From positions 1,674,001 to 1,738,000 of the forward strand of contig NZ_CP093845.1 of NCBI RefSeq assembly GCF_024732245.1: 64,000 nt of DNA, given 5' to 3'. Positions 27,239 to 36,649 of the stretch are shown piece by piece (position 1 is the first letter of the stretch; each line of letters opens with the position of its first letter). This DNA is from Dietzia sp. B32 (GTDB lineage Bacteria; Actinomycetota; Actinomycetes; Mycobacteriales; Mycobacteriaceae). The notes under the pieces were generated by a model that did not search any database, had not been told where the DNA came from, and saw only the letters and a list, made by a program, of their open reading frames with translations. The position numbers were made by a program, and so were the translations under genes.

Positions 27239-29170
27239 CTAATTGCCGGGCAGGCCGGGGATGCGGATCTCCGGCAGGCCCGGGATGCGGATCGGGCCGC
27301 CGGGTCCCGGCAGCGGCGGCGGTGGCGGGGCGGGGTCGTCGCGGGGCGCCGGTGGCTCGACCCGACACTCGATGCGGTCCCGCGGTGCGTAGGAGGACGA
27401 GACGGTGTCCGTACTGACGGTCTCGTCGCCTCGCAGGACGACCCGCGTCACGCGTGCGGTGTACCCGTCCTCGCCCGCGCTCGGGGTGCAGCCGGCGGTG
27501 GTGACGACCCGGGTCTGGGCCCGCCGGATGTCGGTACGGGGAGCCGTCGACACCCTCACTGTGTACTCGGGCGTCCCCCACAGCCGGACCGTCACCGAGT
27601 TGCCGCTGCCCGAGGCGTCGATCACCAGCCCGGCGCCCTGGGCGTTGCGGAACCCGACGTCGGCCGAGGCGGTGGCATCGCGGCCGGCCGGGAACGCGTC
27701 GCCGTCGACGCCCCGGGAGCTGTGCACGAGGTCCTGTGCTCCGGCCTCGAAGGCCGCGTTGAACAGGGCGGTGGCCACGGCATCCGCGGAGACGTCCCCG
27801 GAGACGGTGCCGGCGACCTCCGCCATGGAGAAGCTCTCGCCGGCGGGGATGTAGTGCCCGGCCAGAGAGGCGATCATGGACTGGGCCCGGCCGCTCGCGC
27901 CGACGGTGACTGTGAACTGGCCGACGGGCTCGCGGATGCCCGCCCGTTCGGCCTCCTCCGTGGTCAGCTCGGGGTCGCGACCCACGTACCCGACGGGGAG
28001 CACCCGCGGGCCCTCGACGTCGGTGAGCTGACCGGGCAGCGCCCCCAGCAGCGGCCCCCACTCGACGGTTCGCCCCTGCACCGCGGGCACGACCGTGGCT
28101 CTCGTGCCGCTGAACTCGAAGGACGCGTCCCTGCCCTCCTGTTCGGTCACCTCGAGCAGCGGGTCCAGAATCCCCTTGGCCGCGTCGGCGTCGAAGCGGG
28201 GCTCGAGGACCCCGCCCACACGGACGAAGCTGAGGTACTCCCCGATCCGATCACGCGGGAACTGCACCGGCACCGCGCCCGGGTCCTCCGGCTCGACCAT
28301 CTCGATCTCCCGCTCGGCGGGTTCGGGCCGCTCACGTCCCGGCGCCGGCGGCGGGGCCGGGAGCCTGGTCGTGATCGTCGTGGTCGCCGGTTCGGTACCG
28401 TCGTCGCGCATCCGCGAGGCCATCAGCGTCAGGTCCCGGGACGCGGCGGGCTCGGCGATGTCCCGGATGAGGGCGCGCACCTGCTCGGCGTCCGTCTCGG
28501 TGGGCGTGAAGTCGACGGACAGGTCCACACCGTCGTCGTCGAGCCAGTGCTCGAGCACCGCGTCGCGCGAGTCTTCGATCCGGAGACGCTGCCCGTCGAG
28601 TGGGATGGCCGACCGGACCTCGTCGCGGTCGAACCAGATGGCGCCCTCGCGGGGTTCGAAGTCCGCCTGGAGGGCGAGTCGCTCGAGGAAGTCGGTCAGG
28701 CGGGCGTCCGGGATGACGCTGGCGATGCCCACCTCGGTCGACCACACCAGGCTGATCAGCCGCTTCAGCGGGTTGAGGGGCTGCTCACCACCGCGGTCGA
28801 GCGTGCCCTGCCAGTCCACCGACAGCCCGACCGACCGGGGGTCCAACGTGGTCGTGACGGCCCCGGCGCGGAGGTCCACCTCGTCGTCGACCCTCGGTCC
28901 GAGTTCGGTGATCAGTCGCTGCTCGGCGTCGGCCGTGCGCATCCCGCCCACCTGGATCCCGGCGACCTCGGTGCCGCGCGGGACCCGGCCGATGCTCTGC
29001 ACCAGGTCGAAGCCGTACAGCACCGCTAGCGCCATGAACAGGCCGACGCCGGTGTGGAGCCACCGCGAGCGCACCCGGTAGCGCCGCCGATCGGACGCGG
29101 CCGGGTGTCGGCCCGCACCCTCGATCTCGACGGGGCGTGCCGGGGCGTTGTCGTCGGGGAACTCGTCCAC
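27239..29170 (-). CDS. VanW-family envelope protein
   Basis: 643 residues. One membrane anchor is near residues 40-56, with a short cytoplasmic N-terminus. A long region with two peptidoglycan-binding-4-like repeats follows, then the VanW domain (SMIASLAGHYIPAGESFSMA, then GFRNAQGAGLVIDASGSG), ending in a Pro-rich tail with two IPGLP repeats. The family occurs beside vancomycin resistance genes, but its biochemical role is unknown; here it is a stand-alone cell-wall-associated protein, not evidence of resistance. GTG 29170 has GGAGG at 9 bases. Confidence 0.85.
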   Translation of the reverse strand: MDEFPDDNAPARPVEIEGAGRHPAASDRRRYRVRSRWLHTGVGLFMALAVLYGFDLVQSIGRVPRGTEVAGIQVGGMRTADAEQRLITELGPRVDDEVDLRAGAVTTTLDPRSVGLSVDWQGTLDRGGEQPLNPLKRLISLVWSTEVGIASVIPDARLTDFLERLALQADFEPREGAIWFDRDEVRSAIPLDGQRLRIEDSRDAVLEHWLDDDGVDLSVDFTPTETDAEQVRALIRDIAEPAASRDLTLMASRMRDDGTEPATTTITTRLPAPPPAPGRERPEPAEREIEMVEPEDPGAVPVQFPRDRIGEYLSFVRVGGVLEPRFDADAAKGILDPLLEVTEQEGRDASFEFSGTRATVVPAVQGRTVEWGPLLGALPGQLTDVEGPRVLPVGYVGRDPELTTEEAERAGIREPVGQFTVTVGASGRAQSMIASLAGHYIPAGESFSMAEVAGTVSGDVSADAVATALFNAAFEAGAQDLVHSSRGVDGDAFPAGRDATASADVGFRNAQGAGLVIDASGSGNSVTVRLWGTPEYTVRVSTAPRTDIRRAQTRVVTTAGCTPSAGEDGYTARVTRVVLRGDETVSTDTVSSSYAPRDRIECRVEPPAPRDDPAPPPPPLPGPGGPIRIPGLPEIRIPGLPGN

Positions 29171-29279
29171 GCGCTATCCGCCTCCTCCCGAGCGGGGGAC
29201 GACGGAACCCGGCGGGCCGTCGACCGGGATGTCCCCGCCCGAACCACTGTGAACACACTATGACCGACTGGCACCGAGG

Positions 29280-29314
29280 AGTGCAGCCCCCGCGCCGGAC
29301 GCGGGGGCTGCACT
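29280..29314 (-). terminator. Hairpin terminator after fadA2
   Basis: 15-base perfect arms (29280-29294, 29300-29314) with a 5-base loop, 55 bases beyond the thiolase stop and upstream of the VanW gene, which is transcribed in the same direction. Confidence 0.75.
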
Positions 29315-29369
29315 TTCACGGGCGATGCTCCGCGGGCTCGACCCGCAGGCGGATGTTCCAGGGGCGGGG

Positions 29370-30683
29370 TCAGCGCTCCACGATCGCGGTGACGCCCTGG
29401 CCTCCGGCGGCGCAGACGGAGATCAGCGCCCGGCCGGAGCCCTTCTGCTCCAGCAGCTTGGCCGTGGCGGCCAGGATGCGGCCGCCGGTGGCGGCGAACG
29501 GGTGGCCGGCCGCCAGCGAGGAACCGTTGACGTTGAGCTTGGAGCGGTCGATCGAGCCCAGGGCCTTGTCCAGTCCCAGCCGCTCCGTGCAGTACTCGTC
29601 GGACTCCCACGCGGCCAGGGTGGCCAGCACCTGCGAGGCGAACGCCTCGTGGATCTCGTAGTAGTCGAAGTCCTGGAGGGTGAGGCCGTTGCGGGCCAAC
29701 AGACGCGGCACCGCGTAGGTGGGGGCCATGAGCAGCCCGTCGGGCGTACGGCCGTCGTGACCGTGGACGAAGTCGACCGACGCGGTCTCGGAGTCCACCA
29801 GGTACGCGCGGACCGGGAGCTTGTTCTCCCTGGCCCACTCCTCGCTGGCCAGCAGCACGGCGGACGCGCCGTCGGTGAGCGGGGTGGAGTTGCCGGCGGT
29901 CATGGTCGCCTCGGTGCCGTGGGCCTCGGCGTCGCGCTTGCCGAAGACGGGCTTGAGCTTGGCCAGCTTCTCCTCGGAGGAGTCGGGCCGCATGTTGTCG
30001 TCGCGGGCCACGCCGAGGTAAGGGGTCACCAGGTCGTCCTGGAAGCCGGACTCGTAGGAGGCGGCGAGGTTGTGGTGGCTGGCGGCGGCCAGGGCGTCCT
30101 GGTCCGCGCGGGTGACGCCCATCTCGCGGGCGGTGATGGCGGCGTGCTCACCCATCGACAGACCGGTGCGCGGCTCGGCGTTCTGCGGCTGCTCGGGCAC
30201 GAGACCCTGCGGACGGATCTCGCCGAGGAGCTTGAGTCGGTCGACCGTCGACTTGGCGGAGCTGACCTTGATGAGCGTCTTGCGCAGGTCGTCGTTGACC
30301 GCCAGCGGCGCGTCCGAGGTGGTGTCGGTGCCGCCGGCGATGCCGGACTCGATGCGACCGAGGGCGATAGCGTCGGCCACCTGGATGGCGGCGGCCAGGC
30401 CGGTTCCGCAGGCCTGCTGCACGTCGTAGGCCGGGCTCGACGAGTCCAGCACGGAACCGATGACCGATTCCCGGGTGAGGTTGAAGTCGCGGGAGTGCTT
30501 GAGCACGGCACCCGCGACGACCGACCCGATGCGCTTGCCCTGGAGGTTGTAGCGGCTCGCCAGTCCGTCGATCGCGGCGGTGAGCATGTCCTGGTTGGAG
30601 GCGTCCGCGTACTTGCCGTTCGAGCGGGCGAAGGGGATTCGGTTGCCGCCGACGATGGCGACCTTGCGGGGGCTGGTGGTCAC
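29370..30683 (-). CDS. fadA2: Acetyl-CoA acetyltransferase/thiolase, FadA2 type
   Basis: Thiolase that cleaves or forms 3-ketoacyl-CoA. 437 residues from the GTG at 30683, which has GGGAG at 8 bases; a GTG at 30692 overlaps that site. The acyl-accepting cysteine is C92 in QQACGTGL, and the C-terminal active-site motifs [25 protein letters not shown] and CAAGGQG are intact. It is divergent from fabG4, as Rv0243 is from Rv0242c. The shared 104-base promoter region carries the operator candidate at 30745-30762. Confidence 0.93.
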   Translation of the reverse strand: MTTSPRKVAIVGGNRIPFARSNGKYADASNQDMLTAAIDGLASRYNLQGKRIGSVVAGAVLKHSRDFNLTRESVIGSVLDSSSPAYDVQQACGTGLAAAIQVADAIALGRIESGIAGGTDTTSDAPLAVNDDLRKTLIKVSSAKSTVDRLKLLGEIRPQGLVPEQPQNAEPRTGLSMGEHAAITAREMGVTRADQDALAAASHHNLAASYESGFQDDLVTPYLGVARDDNMRPDSSEEKLAKLKPVFGKRDAEAHGTEATMTAGNSTPLTDGASAVLLASEEWARENKLPVRAYLVDSETASVDFVHGHDGRTPDGLLMAPTYAVPRLLARNGLTLQDFDYYEIHEAFASQVLATLAAWESDEYCTERLGLDKALGSIDRSKLNVNGSSLAAGHPFAATGGRILAATAKLLEQKGSGRALISVCAAGGQGVTAIVER

Positions 30684-30744
30684 GTGTGTCACTCCCGTTT
30701 GATTCTCGGTGTCCGGTGGCCCGAAGCGCGGCCCTGCACGTATT

Positions 30745-30765
30745 GTTACTCAGCAGTAAGTTACT
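30745..30765. promoter_or_regulatory. Candidate fatty-acid operator between fadA2 and fabG4
   Basis: GTTACTCAGCAGTAAGTT holds the perfect repeat TTACT-CAGC-AGTAA (30746-30759), followed one base later by another TTACT (30761-30765), so there are three half-sites. It is in the divergent promoter region of both genes. A degenerate copy lies at the fadE5 start site (25119-25136). Confidence 0.62.
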
Positions 30766-30806
30766 TGTCGACCCGTAGTACCGCACCTCTCCAGGAGATG
30801 ATCGCC

Positions 30807-32156
30807 ATGGCACAGGGCAACCTCGACCTCTACTCGCAGTTCGTGACCTCGGCCCCCGGGTCGTTCATCGCCGGCAAGGTCGGCCTCCCGCAGCCGGAGC
30901 AGCTGCGACGGTACGAGGCCGGACAGCCCGCCCTGCACGGTCCCGTCCTCATCGGCGGCGAGGGCCGCCTGGTCGAGCCCGTCCGCGAGATGCTCGCCGG
31001 CGACTACGAGCTGGCCGGCGCCGGCGCGGAGGGCAAGTTCGCGGGCCTCGTCTTCGACGCCACCTCGCTGCGCCGCGCCGAGGACCTCAAGGCCCTGTTC
31101 GAGTTCTTCAACCCGGTGGTGCGCAACGTGGCCGCCAGCGGCCGCATCGTCGTGCTCGGCACCACCCCGGAGGAGACCGGTTCGGTCGAGGAGCGCATCG
31201 CCCAGCGGGCCCTCGAGGGCTTCACCCGCTCGCTCGGCAAGGAGATGAAGCGCGGCTCCACCGTCCAGCTCGTGTACGTCTCCCCCGACGCCGACGCGGG
31301 CGCCTCCGGGCTCGAGTCCACCCTGCGGTTCATCCTGTCCGCCAAGTCGGCGTACGTCGACGCGCAGGTGTTCCGCGTGGGCGCCGGTTCTGCCACCGCC
31401 CCGGCGTCGTGGGACCGTCCGCTCGAGGGCAAGCTCGCCGTCGTCACCGGCGCCGCGCGCGGTATCGGCGCGGAGATCGCGGCCGTGCTCTCCCGGGACG
31501 GCGCCCACGTGATCTGCTGCGACATCCCCGCCGCCGGCGAGTCGCTGTCGGCCACCGCCAACAAAGTCGGCGGCACCTCGCTGCCGCTGGACGTCACCGC
31601 CGCGGACGCCGCCGAGGTCCTGGCCAAGCACGTGACCGAGCGCCACGACGGCCGCGTCGACGTGCTCGTCCACAACGCCGGCATCACCCGCGACAAGACG
31701 CTGGCCGGCATGGACGGCGCCCGCTGGGACTCCGTCATGGCCGTCAACCTCATCGCGCCGGAGCGCATCACCGCCGAGCTCGCCGAGAAGGGCATCCTGG
31801 GCGAGGGTTCGCGCGTCGTGGGTGTGTCCTCGATGGCGGGTATCGCCGGCAACCGCGGCCAGACCAACTACGCCGCGTCCAAGGCCGGCGTGATCGGGTT
31901 CGTCAACGGCGCCTCCGCCGAGCTGGCCTCGAAGAACGTCACCGTCAACGCCGTGGCCCCGGGCTTCATCGAGACCCAGATGACCGCCGCCATCCCGTTC
32001 GCCACCCGCGAGGCCGGCCGCCGCATGAACTCCATGCAGCAGGGCGGCCTGCCGGTCGACGTGGCCGAGACCATCGCCTACTTCGCCAACCCCGCATCGT
32101 CCGCGGTCACCGACAACGTGATCCGCGTGTGCGGCCAGTCGCTGCTGGGTGCGTGA
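30807..32156 (+). CDS. fabG4: Two-domain 3-oxoacyl-ACP/CoA reductase, FabG4 type
   Basis: High-molecular-weight FabG, NADH-dependent ketoreductase. 449 residues: an N-terminal flavodoxin-like domain of about 200 residues (opening [13 protein letters not shown], as in Rv0242c) and a C-terminal SDR domain with [35 protein letters not shown] and the catalytic YAASKAG. The ATG at 30807 is 9 bases after AGGAG; an ATG at 30798 abuts it. It sits six bases upstream of htdX with which it forms an operon. The frame is open upstream across the antisense of fadA2, which is coincidental. Confidence 0.93.
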   Translation: MAQGNLDLYSQFVTSAPGSFIAGKVGLPQPEQLRRYEAGQPALHGPVLIGGEGRLVEPVREMLAGDYELAGAGAEGKFAGLVFDATSLRRAEDLKALFEFFNPVVRNVAASGRIVVLGTTPEETGSVEERIAQRALEGFTRSLGKEMKRGSTVQLVYVSPDADAGASGLESTLRFILSAKSAYVDAQVFRVGAGSATAPASWDRPLEGKLAVVTGAARGIGAEIAAVLSRDGAHVICCDIPAAGESLSATANKVGGTSLPLDVTAADAAEVLAKHVTERHDGRVDVLVHNAGITRDKTLAGMDGARWDSVMAVNLIAPERITAELAEKGILGEGSRVVGVSSMAGIAGNRGQTNYAASKAGVIGFVNGASAELASKNVTVNAVAPGFIETQMTAAIPFATREAGRRMNSMQQGGLPVDVAETIAYFANPASSAVTDNVIRVCGQSLLGA

Positions 32157-32162
32157 GCTGAC

Positions 32163-33068
32163 GTGGAGTACACCCGGCTTCCCGCCATCCCCAACCTGCT
32201 GGCCCAGTACGGAAAGGCAGCGCTGGGCGCGATGCCCGTCGTGGGCGGTTCCCGCGACGGCAAGTCCATGCCCGCCAAGGGCGTCGAGGTCTCCGGCGTG
32301 CGGGTGGACGTCGCCAACCTGGCCGCCTACGCCCGCGTCTGCGGCCTGCGGCTGACCGACGAGCTGCCGCTGACCTACCCGTTCACGCTGGCGTTCCCGC
32401 TGAGCATGCAGCTCATGCTGGACCCGGACTACCCGGTGCCGGCGATGGGGTCGGTGCACCTGACCAACGAGATCGAATCGCGCCGCGCGCTGCGGGTCGG
32501 CGACGAGCTCACCATCCGGGCACACGCCGAGAACCTGCGCGAGCACCCCGCCGGGTTGCTGCTGGACATGGTCACCGAGATCAGGACCGGCGACGACGAC
32601 GAGCCCGCCTGGGTGCAGCGGTCGGGCCTGCTCTCGAAGCGGCGGACCTCGCTCAGCCCCGCCAAGGACGCCCCGCGCCCGCCGAAGCCCGCACCGCCGA
32701 CCGCGGCCGAGATCGGCGACCCCACCCTGGTGAAGTCGGTGTCCGAGGCGCAGATCGCCGAGTACGCGGCCGTGTCCGGTGACCGCAACCCGATCCACGT
32801 GTCCAAGGTGGGTGCGAAGGCGTTCGGATTCCCCAACGTCATCGCCCACGGCATGTGGACGGCTGCCACGCTGCTCGGCACGGTCGAGGGCGGAATCCCC
32901 GAGCGGGCCCGCTTCTCGGTGGAGTTCGGCAAGCCCGTGATCCTGCCGGCCAAGCTGGGTATCTATGCCCGCCGCGGCGGCGCCGGCGACCCGGCATGGT
33001 CGCTGACGGTGCGCAATCCCAAGAAGCTGGGCACCGTGCACGCGACCGCGAGCATCGACGAGCTGTAA
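32163..33068 (+). CDS. htdX: MaoC-type 3-hydroxyacyl dehydratase, HtdX type
   Basis: Double-hotdog hydratase/dehydratase of 301 residues that removes water from 3-hydroxyacyl thioesters or adds it to enoyl ones. The second hotdog carries the hydratase-2 motif in YAAVSGDRNPIHVSKVGA with the catalytic Asp and His. It starts with GTG 32163, six bases after fabG4, and has the place of Rv0241c. Together with FadE5, FadA2 and FabG4 it forms a full beta-oxidation or elongation set. Confidence 0.9.
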   Translation: MEYTRLPAIPNLLAQYGKAALGAMPVVGGSRDGKSMPAKGVEVSGVRVDVANLAAYARVCGLRLTDELPLTYPFTLAFPLSMQLMLDPDYPVPAMGSVHLTNEIESRRALRVGDELTIRAHAENLREHPAGLLLDMVTEIRTGDDDEPAWVQRSGLLSKRRTSLSPAKDAPRPPKPAPPTAAEIGDPTLVKSVSEAQIAEYAAVSGDRNPIHVSKVGAKAFGFPNVIAHGMWTAATLLGTVEGGIPERARFSVEFGKPVILPAKLGIYARRGGAGDPAWSLTVRNPKKLGTVHATASIDEL

Positions 33069-33072
33069 TCTT

Positions 33073-33100
33073 CGGCGGTACCCGCCGGCGGGTACCGCCG
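33073..33100. repeat. 28-base perfect palindrome after htdX
   Basis: A gapless 14+14 palindrome containing GGTACC twice, 4 bases after the htdX stop and just before the larger hairpin. It may help termination. Confidence 0.7.
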
Positions 33101-33104
33101 GCGT

Positions 33105-33162
33105 CGAGAAGACCGTTCCGCACACATCGCCCGAGAGGCGGGTGTGCGGAACGGTCTTCTCG
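33105..33162 (+). terminator. 21-base perfect hairpin terminator after htdX
   Basis: Arms 33105-33125 and 33142-33162 are perfectly complementary, and the 16-base centre holds a further CGCC/GGCG stem. No U-run. The strongest terminator candidate in the window, ending the fabG4-htdX operon. Confidence 0.85.
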
Positions 33163-33274
33163 TTCGCGTGGACCACCAGGTCCGGTGTCGCACCCTCCGC
33201 GGGTCGAATAGGTTCGGCCTCACGGGGCGCCTCACCGGATCCCCCATCCAGCCCAGCCCACCCCAGGAGCGACT

Positions 33275-34486
33275 GTGAACCGCACCGAGTTCCCCCGCTC
33301 CCTCACCGGGTTGGCCGCCCTCCTGGCGGTGGTGGTGGCGGTCCCGCTCGCCGCGTGCTCGACGACCGACGGCGGGGACGACGGGGACGGCGGCGGGTCC
33401 GTGAGCAGCAGCCCGGCCGGATCGTCGACCTCCGGGCGACCCCTCACGCCCGGCCCCGCCGTCGAGGTGGAGGTGGTCGCGGACGGGCTGACGATCCCGT
33501 GGGACGTGGTCCGCGACCCCGAGGGCGTCATCATCACCGGCGAGCGGGGCTCGGGAACCCTGTACGCGATCCGCGAGGGTCGTGAGAGGACCCTCGTCGA
33601 GGCGGACCTCGGCGAGGTGTACGACCGGGGAGAGAGCGGGCTGATGGGGATCGCCCTGGCTGCCGATTTCGCCAGCAGCCGCGAGGTGTACACCTGCCAC
33701 TCCGACGCCGCGGCGGGAGACAACCGCGTCACCGCGTGGACCGCAGCAGAGGACTGGTCCGCCCTCGGGTCACCGCGCGTCCTCGTGGACGGGATCCTCC
33801 TGGCCGAGCGGGGGCTGCACTCGGGGTGCCGCATCCTCGCCCACCCCGACGGCACCCTGTACATCGGCACCGGCGATGCGTTCACCGGCCCGGCGCCCCA
33901 GGACCCCGATTCGCTCTCGGGCAAGATCCTGCACGTCACCCGCACCGGTGCGCCCGCCGATGACACCATCGACGGCTCGCGGGTCCTGACCTACGGGCAC
34001 CGCAACGTGCAGGGGTTGGCGCTACGGCCGAGTTCGGGCCAGATCGTCTCCGCCGAGCACGGGCCGAACGTCGACGACGAGGTGAACCTCGTGCTTCCGG
34101 GGTCGAATTACGGGTGGGCGCCGGATTCGGGCGGCCGGTACGACCAGGACGTGCCGATGACCGACGTCGACCGCTTCCCCGATGCCGTGGAGGCATCGTG
34201 GCGGTCGGGGGCTCCGACGCTCGCACCCGGCGGAATCGCGTTCCTCGACGACCCCGCGTGGGGTGAGTGGGACGGCGCCCTGGCGGTGGCGATGCTCAAG
34301 ACCAGCCAGATCGTCCTCGTGACCCTGTCCGAGGACGGCTCCACCGTCACCCGGTCCGCGGCGATCCTGCGCGACGAGCACGGCCGCCTGCGGTCGATCA
34401 CCCCGGAGCCCGGAGGGTCGCTTCTCGTGAGCACCTCCAACGGTGACGGCGACGACGAGATCCTCCGTGTCCGTCCCTCCGGCTGA
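33275..34486 (+). CDS. Lipoprotein PQQ-dependent sugar dehydrogenase (sorbosone/aldose type)
   Basis: 403 residues. The N-terminus has a lipoprotein signal ending in LAAC, so it is anchored outside the cytoplasmic membrane. The six-bladed propeller domain shows GSDH-family segments: IPWDVVRDPEG, HSGCRI, the YGHRNVQGLAL motif and DDEVNLVLPGSNYGW. The enzyme would oxidise aldoses using PQQ. GTG 33275 has AGGAGCG upstream. The gene is 46% or so shared with the next gene by eye, not computed, and both have the same motif order, so they are tandem paralogues. Confidence 0.84.
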   Translation: MNRTEFPRSLTGLAALLAVVVAVPLAACSTTDGGDDGDGGGSVSSSPAGSSTSGRPLTPGPAVEVEVVADGLTIPWDVVRDPEGVIITGERGSGTLYAIREGRERTLVEADLGEVYDRGESGLMGIALAADFASSREVYTCHSDAAAGDNRVTAWTAAEDWSALGSPRVLVDGILLAERGLHSGCRILAHPDGTLYIGTGDAFTGPAPQDPDSLSGKILHVTRTGAPADDTIDGSRVLTYGHRNVQGLALRPSSGQIVSAEHGPNVDDEVNLVLPGSNYGWAPDSGGRYDQDVPMTDVDRFPDAVEASWRSGAPTLAPGGIAFLDDPAWGEWDGALAVAMLKTSQIVLVTLSEDGSTVTRSAAILRDEHGRLRSITPEPGGSLLVSTSNGDGDDEILRVRPSG

Positions 34487-34577
34487 CCCCTCTCCCTGTC
34501 CGGTACCGCCGGTGCCACTTCACGCATATGTTGTGGGCCGCAACACCCTTCGTGCCCCCGTCCCCAGGGAGATCCCC

Positions 34578-35849
34578 GTGCCGTTCAGCTCCGCCCGCCG
34601 CGCGTCCCGCGCCACCACCCGCTCCCGCGCCCGATCCGTCGTCGGTCTCGCCGCCGCTGCCACCGCCGTCACCCTCGCGCTCCCCGCCGTGGCATCCGCC
34701 CAGCTCGGCTCCCTCGGGGCCGGTTCGGCCGGCCTGGTGGACACGGGTTCCGTCCCGCCGGGCGTGCTGTTCCCGCCGACCCCCGGCATCGGTGCCGGGG
34801 AGAGCGTCAGTGTCGTCGACGGCCCGGCCGTCGAGACCGGGGTCGTCATGGAGGGGCTCAATATCCCCTGGGACGTGGTCCGCACGCCGGACGGGACCGT
34901 CCTCACCGGCGAGCGCGGAGGCCGGATGGTCGTCCACCGCCCGGGCGAGGGGCAGCGCACGGTCGCGATAGACCTGCCCGGCCTCGTCCGCCAGTCCGAG
35001 AGCGGCCTGATGGGCATGGCCGTGGACGCGGGCTTCGAGCAGAACCGCGAGATCCACGTGTGCTGGTCGCGGGCGGTCGGCGGCGAACGTGACAACCGGA
35101 TCACCACGTTCGAGGTCGACGAGGACTGGACCACCATGGCCAAGGTCCGGGACACGCTCACCGGGATGCCGCTGGGAGTCGAGGGCATCCACAGCGGCTG
35201 CCGACTGGCCACCGCTCCCGACGGGTCGATCTACGTGGGCACCGGCGACACCTACGGCCCGACCGGGCCCCAGTCGCTCGAGTCGCTCGCCGGTAAGACC
35301 CTGCACATCACCCCTGACGGCGACCCCGCGACGGGCGACTCGGTGATCCACACGATCGGCCACCGCAACGTCCAGGGCCTGGCGATCGAACCGGGCACCG
35401 GCCGCGTCTACTCCGCCGAACACGGCCCGGACGTCGACGATGAGGTCAACCTCCTCCAGCCCGGCGGTAACTACGGCTGGAACCCCAACGTCGGCGGGCA
35501 GTACAACCAGAACGTGCCGATGACCGACACGGCCAGGTTCCCCGACGCGGTCGAGGCCGTCTGGTCGTCCGGCGAGCCGACCCTCGCGCCCGCCGACATC
35601 GAGTTCCTCGGGCCCGAGTGGGGCGAGTGGGAGGGTGCGCTGGCCATGGCCAATCTCAAGACCCAGAAGTTGGTCCTGCTCCGGCTGAGTGAGGACGGGC
35701 GCTCGGTCGTCGACGCGTCAGTTCTGCTCGAGGGCGAGTTCGGCCGCCTGCGTTCCCTGGCCCCCGAGCCCGACGGCTCGCTGCTGGTGACGACCTCCGA
35801 CGCCGACGGCCGGGATCAGGTGCTGCGCATCAGCCCGGCAGCGGGCTGA
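34578..35849 (+). CDS. Secreted PQQ-dependent sugar dehydrogenase, paralogue
   Basis: 423 residues. This copy has a Sec signal peptide (Arg-rich start, then VVGLAAAATAVTLALPAV, cleavage at ASA) instead of a lipobox, so it is probably released or cell-wall bound. The domain motifs IPWDVVRTPDG, HSGCRL, IGHRNVQGLAI and DDEVNLLQPGGNYGW match the upstream lipoprotein. GTG 34578 has AGGGAG at 6 bases. The two proteins keep the same fold but differ in anchoring. Confidence 0.84.
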   Translation: MPFSSARRASRATTRSRARSVVGLAAAATAVTLALPAVASAQLGSLGAGSAGLVDTGSVPPGVLFPPTPGIGAGESVSVVDGPAVETGVVMEGLNIPWDVVRTPDGTVLTGERGGRMVVHRPGEGQRTVAIDLPGLVRQSESGLMGMAVDAGFEQNREIHVCWSRAVGGERDNRITTFEVDEDWTTMAKVRDTLTGMPLGVEGIHSGCRLATAPDGSIYVGTGDTYGPTGPQSLESLAGKTLHITPDGDPATGDSVIHTIGHRNVQGLAIEPGTGRVYSAEHGPDVDDEVNLLQPGGNYGWNPNVGGQYNQNVPMTDTARFPDAVEAVWSSGEPTLAPADIEFLGPEWGEWEGALAMANLKTQKLVLLRLSEDGRSVVDASVLLEGEFGRLRSLAPEPDGSLLVTTSDADGRDQVLRISPAAG

Positions 35850-35854
35850 CCGGC

Positions 35855-36649
35855 CTAGAGCCGCAGCACCCGCCGGGCGGCGTCGGCCAGCGCGATCGCG
35901 TAGCCGGCGCCGTGCCCGGCCGAGTGCGTGGCCAACGGGTGCAGCTGGTGCAGCGGGATCCTGTCGCGCCAGCCCTCCCGCAGCGGGTGCGCCTCGTCGT
36001 ACCCGCTCACGATGTCCGCCAGGTGCGGGGCACCGAACAGCGCCAGCATCGCCAGATCGGTCTCGCGGTGCCCCCCGTGCGCGGCGGGGTCGATGAGCAC
36101 GGCCCGGGCCTGCTCACCGGATCCGGTCCACAGGACGTTGCCCGTCCACAGGTCGCCGTGGATGCGTGCCGGGACGTCGTCGGGATCGTCGAGATCGCCT
36201 GACGCGACGCGGTCGCAGGCTCGCTCGACCACCGCCAGGTCCGCGCCACCGAGAACGCCGAGGTCCACGGCGATCCGCATAAACGGCCGGACCCGCTGCT
36301 CGGCGTAGAACTCGCCCCACGACCCGGAGGGGACGCACTCCTGGGGACGGTTCCCGATGAAGCACCGGCCCGCCCAGCCGTCGGCGGGTGCGCCCCAGGC
36401 GGCAGCGCCCGCATCGTGCATGGCCGCCAGCGACCGACCGAACCGCAGAGCCGCTCGCGTCGTCGCGCGACCTGCGGGGATCCGTTCGAGGACGATCTCG
36501 TCGTCGTCGACCCCCACCACCCGGGCCACCTTCGGCCCGCCGGGGGCCGCGGCGAGCCACGCGAGACCCGCGGCCTCGTGCCGGAAGAAGTCGGGCCCGT
36601 GGCGGCAGCCCTTCTTGACGAACACCCGGTCATTCACGTCGTCACTCAC
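35855..36649 (-). CDS. Fructosamine-kinase/aminoglycoside-phosphotransferase-like protein
   Basis: 264 residues of the fructosamine/ketosamine-3-kinase family, which phosphorylates glycated amines; actinobacterial members may act on other substrates. The kinase HxDLWxxN motif is IHGDLWTGNVLW, and the downstream metal Asp is in VLIDPAAHGGHRETDLAM. The GTG at 36649 overlaps the MFS stop by 4 bases (GTGA) and has GGGAGG at 6 bases. The coupling suggests that kinase and exporter work together, possibly in deglycation or export of a phosphorylated compound. Confidence 0.85.
   Translation of the reverse strand: MSDDVNDRVFVKKGCRHGPDFFRHEAAGLAWLAAAPGGPKVARVVGVDDDEIVLERIPAGRATTRAALRFGRSLAAMHDAGAAAWGAPADGWAGRCFIGNRPQECVPSGSWGEFYAEQRVRPFMRIAVDLGVLGGADLAVVERACDRVASGDLDDPDDVPARIHGDLWTGNVLWTGSGEQARAVLIDPAAHGGHRETDLAMLALFGAPHLADIVSGYDEAHPLREGWRDRIPLHQLHPLATHSAGHGAGYAIALADAARRVLRL

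Noticed and set aside
27239-29170. VanW gene as a vancomycin-resistance determinant
   Set aside because: VanW-domain proteins are common envelope proteins; no vanA, vanH, vanX, vanR or vanS gene is present.
29325-32156. A 943-codon open frame covering the antisense of fadA2 and fabG4
   Set aside because: The part before 30807 is the antisense of a clear thiolase and has no motifs or ribosome site. Only the FabG4 part is real. High GC leaves many such frames open.
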